Source of the DNA: Ferrithrix thermotolerans DSM 19514
GTDB taxonomy: Bacteria; Actinomycetota; Acidimicrobiia; Acidimicrobiales; Ilumatobacteraceae
Direction of reading: 5' to 3'
NCBI GenBank assembly: GCA_945878705.1
Contig: CAMCUE010000032.1
Coordinates: forward strand, 1 to 9,360
Length of the DNA: 9,360 bases
Within the stretch, counting starts at the first letter, position 1. Every line of letters starts with the position of its first letter. Under the pieces are notes generated by a model. The model saw only the letters and a list, made by a program, of their open reading frames with translations, ran no database searches and was not told where the DNA came from. This document shows positions 5,707-9,360 of this stretch, piece by piece. The position numbers and the translations under genes are program-made.

Positions 5707-8700
5707 ATGAGTTTTACCAGATCACAACAAGCCGAGTTGAAGGGGAACGCTGCTCCTCCTGTGGTGACTGCAATGGTTGTTCACGAACCAGGACCGTGGT
5801 TTGACGAAGTACTCAATTCGATAGTCAGCCAAGATTATCCAGCAGTCCGCAATATATTTTTTGTTACGACACCAGCAACAACTGACCCAGCAACCAAGCA
5901 GGTGTCACAGCAGTTAGTAAACAAAATTCAGACTGTCTTGCCGAATGCGATAATCAGAATTGTCGAGGGCAACCCAGGCTTTGGTCCACTAATTAATGAG
6001 ACTCAGCGAATTGTTGAAGGTGACGGTGGTCTGTTTTGTGTGATGCATGACGATGTTGCGCTGCATCCATCTGCACTAAGCCAGTTAGTGCATGAACTTT
6101 TTGTCTCAAATGCAGCGGTGGTTGGTCCGAAACTTGTTGAGTGGGAAAACACGGCGATCTTAAAGTCAGTCGGATTCGGAATAGATCGATGTGGAGAAGT
6201 TGATACTTTCATCGAACCCAACGAACGAGATCAAGAACAACATGACTCAATCAGAGATGTTTTTTATATCAGTTCTGCATGCATGCTGGTTCGTTCAGAT
6301 TTGTTTCGCGAACTAAATGGATTTTGTAATGAAATTCCATTTTTTGGTGAAGACCTAGAGTTTTGTTGGCGCGCGCACTTGAGTGGCGCACGAGTGATTA
6401 TCGTGCCTGCAGCCGTTGCCCGACATCGAGAGCAGTTCGCGAGTCGCTCACCAAATATTGCAAGAAGTGCGCTCACAGCCAGGCATAGAGCGCGAACAGT
6501 CGCAACTCTGACATGGCGGTTTGAACTCTTGATCGTGTGGTTACAGATGGTGCTGACTTCGCTGGTTGAAACATTCGTTGGTTTGTTCAGAGGTACTTTC
6601 AGAGCATCGTTGTTGAACCTTCGAGCCTCGTTGTCGTTATTGGTTGACACTGCTTATATTTTCCGTCGCCGCCGTCAGGTTCGGCCAGCTCGTCGTGTTC
6701 GGCCAAGAGAAATAAGCAAACTACAAATAAAAGGTTCTGCTCGGATCACAAGGTTTATCCGCCGTCGTCAATCGTTTGATTCGTCTGATTCGTCTAATTC
6801 ATCTAATCCGTCTAGGTTGTCGCCGACCACTTTGGTAACTGAGTCGAGAAAAGTCAGTCAAGAAAGTTCGACTAGAGAATCAGCGATCGCAACACTTGTA
6901 GTTTTTGCGTTGATCCTTGTCGGTAGTCGTGGAATTATTAGTAGTGGCACTCGAACTATTGGCGAACTTTTACCTTTTGATGGTGGAACAAATACCCCAG
7001 CCTCACTATTTGAAATGTTTCGTTCGGGTTGGTGGTCAAGTGGCTTTGGTCAGGCGGCTTCGAATCCAACCGGAATTGGAATTCTTGCGCTGTTGGGGTA
7101 CTTACTTTTGGGCAACCTGGCAGCACTTCAAACTTGGATGATTGTCGGTTCTTTATTTATTGGTTTTTTTGGAATGTGGCGTCTGTGTGGTGCTTTTTTC
7201 AACAGTCGCGCTCGTTTGGTTGGGGCAACGGTGTACGTCGCTCTGCCGCTCTCGTATGACGCAATTGCTCGCGGCAGGTTCTCGGCACTGCTGACGATTG
7301 CCGCACTGCCATGGGTCTTTGATCTTTTACGACGAGCAGGAGGTTTGCAGCCGGCACTTCGAGTTGACCCCGCAACAAATTCATTAATTGAAAACTCTGA
7401 AAAATCAATAGAAATTGGTATTTCGCGTCGAACGCAATTGATTGCTGGTCTGGTTTTAATTATTGGGATAGTCAGTGCGTTTGCTCCGGCGCTTTTAATC
7501 GCAACTCTGATCGGTGTCGTGTTGTGGTCGGTCGCTTCAATGTTTGGTGGCACTTCGCTAAGAACTGTTGGCACGATGCTTGCAGTTGGTGTCATCGGTG
7601 TTGTTGGCTCGTTGTTAATTAATCTTCCGTGGTCGATGCACTTTGTTTCAGGGCAGTGGTGGCAACTGCTGGCAAGTGACCAATTAATAAGTGAAAGAAA
7701 TTTAGGGTTGGTTGCCCTTGCGAGTATGAACTTTGGCAGTCTAAGCGGTGCATCACTTGTGCTAGCCGGATATTTCTGTGTGGCATGTTCATTATTGATT
7801 GCCAATAGTTGGCGGTTCGTTTGGGCGTTGCGCTCGGCATTTTTAGTTATTGGCGGATTGCTTTTGGCAATTTTAGACGATCGCGGATTACTGCCTTTTC
7901 AGATGCCAGAACCAACTGTTCTTTTGGCTTTAGTTGCTTGTGGTCTGGCGTTAGCAAGCGCAACTTGTGCCAGCGTTTTTTCTGAAACGTCGACTAAGAA
8001 ATATTCTGATTGGCGAAGATCAGTTGCGATACTTGTGCCCGTTGCGGTTGTGATTGCGATTTTGCCTACTTTGTTGAATGTCGCTGATGGCCGCTGGCAT
8101 CAGCCTGCTTCTACTGTGTCGCAACTATTTACGCAGATGCCTGATAATCCGCCAGAAGGAAACTATCGAATATTATTTGTCGGCGAGAGTGATCTGCTGC
8201 CAGTTTCAACTAATGCGATCACCAACAAAATTTCGTACGGAGTTTCTGACGATGGCCCGGTGAATATTATTTCGCATTGGGCACCGCAGTACTCGACAAT
8301 GAACTCAGCAGCCGACCGTGCGCTAAATACATTGTTGGACCGCCACACCGTTCGGTTGGGGAGACTAGTTGCGCCTCTAGCAATTCGTTATATTGTGGTG
8401 CCACTTGGATTTTCTCCGAGTACTTCAACTACTGCACTTGTTGATTCGCTTTCGAATCAAATTGATCTTCGCCGTTTGTATTTTGCAAAGGATCTGGTAA
8501 TTTTCGAAAACTCCGCTTGGTTGCCGATCGTTAGTTTGTTAGATGAAGAGTCATCGGTCGCGAGTCAAAAAGATGGCGACCCAGCATTTATTATGCAACA
8601 ACTTCATTCAATAAAGCCACTATTCGTAGATGGAAATAGCGTTTCAAATAAAGTCGCAACCAGTTCATTCGAAGGCGGGACCGTGCATTTATCGGTGCCC

Positions 8701-9006
8701 TTCGACGAAAACTGGCGGCTATCGATTGATGGCGCTCGGCTGATTCCGCGTGCGGCGTTTGGTGCAACAACTGGTTTTGATGCACCTGTTAAGGGCGTCG
8801 CCGAATTGGGTTTTCATACATCGTCAATGCGTTCTTTGTTTTTACTAATTCAAGGATTCGTTTGGTTTGCGTTGCTAATCATCGCAGCAAACTTCTCTCG
8901 GTTTAGAAGTCGGGCTCGCGGTGTTTCTGGTCAGGCTGTGCGAGTAATCGGCGACGACACCGACAAGGTTTTGAAACTAGATCGAATTAATAGAAGTAAT
9001 AGTTGA
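5707..9006 (+). CDS. Large membrane glycosyltransferase: GT2 (GT-A) domain fused to a multi-span GT-C/AftD-like region
   Basis: The 1099 residues begin with a cytosolic GT2 domain (about 18-265): TAMVVHEPG strand, NPGFGPLINE (89-98), the acidic metal-site motif MHDDVALH (113-120), FYISSACMLVRSDLF (186-200) and GEDLEFCWRAH with the likely catalytic acids at 215-216. A membrane helix (about 270-293) and a strongly basic stretch (319-354, many Arg) follow. A Ser/Asp/Asn linker (356-369) leads to about ten hydrophobic spans (roughly 393-790). The loop after the first span (412-455: ELLPFDGG, GFGQAASNPTG) resembles the first extracytoplasmic loop of AftD-like GT-C enzymes. An outside domain (about 791-1040, with FDENWRLSIDGARL) and a final span (1042-1062) end the protein. 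It likely elongates or transfers a surface glycan from a lipid-linked donor; sugar unknown. ATG 5707 lacks a Shine-Dalgarno. The next gene starts 2 bases after the stop. GT2 assignment is firm, the GT-C role tentative. Confidence 0.85.
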   Translation: MSFTRSQQAELKGNAAPPVVTAMVVHEPGPWFDEVLNSIVSQDYPAVRNIFFVTTPATTDPATKQVSQQLVNKIQTVLPNAIIRIVEGNPGFGPLINETQRIVEGDGGLFCVMHDDVALHPSALSQLVHELFVSNAAVVGPKLVEWENTAILKSVGFGIDRCGEVDTFIEPNERDQEQHDSIRDVFYISSACMLVRSDLFRELNGFCNEIPFFGEDLEFCWRAHLSGARVIIVPAAVARHREQFASRSPNIARSALTARHRARTVATLTWRFELLIVWLQMVLTSLVETFVGLFRGTFRASLLNLRASLSLLVDTAYIFRRRRQVRPARRVRPREISKLQIKGSARITRFIRRRQSFDSSDSSNSSNPSRLSPTTLVTESRKVSQESSTRESAIATLVVFALILVGSRGIISSGTRTIGELLPFDGGTNTPASLFEMFRSGWWSSGFGQAASNPTGIGILALLGYLLLGNLAALQTWMIVGSLFIGFFGMWRLCGAFFNSRARLVGATVYVALPLSYDAIARGRFSALLTIAALPWVFDLLRRAGGLQPALRVDPATNSLIENSEKSIEIGISRRTQLIAGLVLIIGIVSAFAPALLIATLIGVVLWSVASMFGGTSLRTVGTMLAVGVIGVVGSLLINLPWSMHFVSGQWWQLLASDQLISERNLGLVALASMNFGSLSGASLVLAGYFCVACSLLIANSWRFVWALRSAFLVIGGLLLAILDDRGLLPFQMPEPTVLLALVACGLALASATCASVFSETSTKKYSDWRRSVAILVPVAVVIAILPTLLNVADGRWHQPASTVSQLFTQMPDNPPEGNYRILFVGESDLLPVSTNAITNKISYGVSDDGPVNIISHWAPQYSTMNSAADRALNTLLDRHTVRLGRLVAPLAIRYIVVPLGFSPSTSTTALVDSLSNQIDLRRLYFAKDLVIFENSAWLPIVSLLDEESSVASQKDGDPAFIMQQLHSIKPLFVDGNSVSNKVATSSFEGGTVHLSVPFDENWRLSIDGARLIPRAAFGATTGFDAPVKGVAELGFHTSSMRSLFLLIQGFVWFALLIIAANFSRFRSRARGVSGQAVRVIGDDTDKVLKLDRINRSNS
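6772..6816 (+). repeat. In-frame 9-bp tandem repeat encoding a Ser/Asp/Asn linker
   Basis: Five 9-bp units lie in frame inside the glycosyltransferase: tcgtttgat, tcgtctgat, tcgtctaat, tcatctaat and a diverged ccgtctagg. They encode the tripeptides SFD, SSD, SSN, SSN and PSR (residues 356-370). The stretch sits between the Arg-rich cytosolic segment and the first span of the multi-span region, so it reads as a flexible interdomain linker that grew by replication slippage; copy number may vary between strains. Confidence 0.8.
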
Positions 9007-9008
9007 TC

Positions 9009-9360
9009 ATGCAATTTTTAGTTAGAAATATTCGCAGATTTGCTGTCGTTGTAATTTTGCTCGGAGCAACGGCTGCAATAGTTCTACTAAGCCGAGTCTC
9101 ACCGACCAGTGAAGTCCCATCGCCCGCAATTATTGTGAGTTCAAAACTCGCGATGCCAAGCGTTGTCGGCAATTCACCAACATCATCTTGGTTTTGCCCA
9201 GGTGTACCAGGTCGGGACAAAAACATTAAGAGTGAAATTATCGTTGCTAATCCAACACAAGTGCCGATCACTGGCACGATAAGCATTTTGTCAAATGAAG
9301 AACCAGATTTTTCGACAACCGTGATAATTGCGCCGCTAACACGCGGCTCGTTTGATGCTA
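9009..9360 (+). CDS. DUF5719-like membrane-anchored secreted protein, N-terminal part (3' end outside window)
   Basis: An ATG at 9009-9011, two bases after the glycosyltransferase stop, opens a frame that runs unbroken to the window edge (117 codons). The N-terminus has basic residues (R6, R9, R10), then a hydrophobic segment (about 11-28), which fits a signal anchor or uncleaved signal peptide. A polar extracellular stretch follows, with SWFCPGVPG (60-68) and then IIVANPTQVPITGTISIL (75-92). That WxCPG plus VVANP beta-strand pattern is what I associate with actinobacterial DUF5719 proteins, which commonly follow such a large GT2 gene. Function is unknown; with its neighbour it may act in building or holding an envelope glycan. 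Only weak purine-rich sequence (AGAAG, 8992-8996) precedes the start, so translation is probably coupled to the upstream gene. The family call rests on memory of the pattern. Confidence 0.75.
   Translation, partial: MQFLVRNIRRFAVVVILLGATAAIVLLSRVSPTSEVPSPAIIVSSKLAMPSVVGNSPTSSWFCPGVPGRDKNIKSEIIVANPTQVPITGTISILSNEEPDFSTTVIIAPLTRGSFDA

Noticed and set aside
7128..7805. 225-codon reverse ORF inside the glycosyltransferase
   Set aside because: Antisense to membrane spans of a well-supported gene; no family features and no promoter or ribosome site seen.

Overview
The window looks like a chromosomal segment of a free-living actinobacterium with unusually low GC (judged by eye, mid-40s percent). 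The evidence is the company the genes keep: a coenzyme F420 pair (cofD/fbiA and cofE/fbiB-like) next to a sugar-nucleotide pyrophosphorylase. A large GT2 membrane glycosyltransferase followed by a DUF5719-like secreted protein is also a familiar actinobacterial order. The 60-residue protein and the overall gene style remind me of Acidimicrobiia (Ilumatobacter-like, acIV freshwater lineages). That finer placement is from memory and is moderate to weak.

Layout. (1) Positions 2-319, +: the 3' end of a nucleotidyltransferase with a left-handed beta-helix tail. (2) Positions 316-390: five 15-bp tandem repeats that begin on that gene's stop codon and run almost to the next start. A 39-codon ORF (294-413) can be read through them and ends in an ATGA overlap with the next gene. 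(3) Positions 410-1333, +: an extended SDR (epimerase/dehydratase fold) that appears to have lost its S/T-Y-K catalytic residues. (4) Positions 1385-3099, -: cofD then cofE, coupled by an ATGA overlap. (5) Positions 3170-4153, +: GDP-mannose 4,6-dehydratase, divergent from cofD. (6) Positions 4136-5636, -: a 60-aa protein followed by a MOP/Wzx-type flippase whose 3' end overlaps gmd by 18 bp. (7) Positions 5707-9006, +: a 1099-aa GT-A plus multi-span membrane glycosyltransferase. (8) From 9009 past the right edge, +: a DUF5719-like membrane-anchored protein.

Working together. Apart from the F420 pair, the genes suggest a cell-surface glycan locus. A pyrophosphorylase makes an NDP-sugar, Gmd turns GDP-mannose into GDP-4-keto-6-deoxymannose, a flippase moves a lipid-linked intermediate, and a large membrane glycosyltransferase builds or transfers glycan. 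No reductase that would finish GDP-fucose or GDP-rhamnose is visible. cofD and cofE form a separate small operon for F420; cofE stops where the mycobacterial FbiB nitroreductase domain would begin.

Expression signals. Several starts (410, gmd 3170, GT 5707, flippase GTG 5437, cofD 3099) lack a clear Shine-Dalgarno, and TAnnnT -10-like boxes sit close to two of them, which fits leaderless or near-leaderless mRNAs. cofE and the 60-aa gene do have GGAG sites. No tRNA, rRNA, CRISPR, insertion sequence or convincing terminator was seen, and no gap exceeds 100 bp. This is mostly an ordinary housekeeping and envelope locus; the repeat junction at 294-413, the degenerate SDR and the fused glycosyltransferase are the parts most worth a second look.
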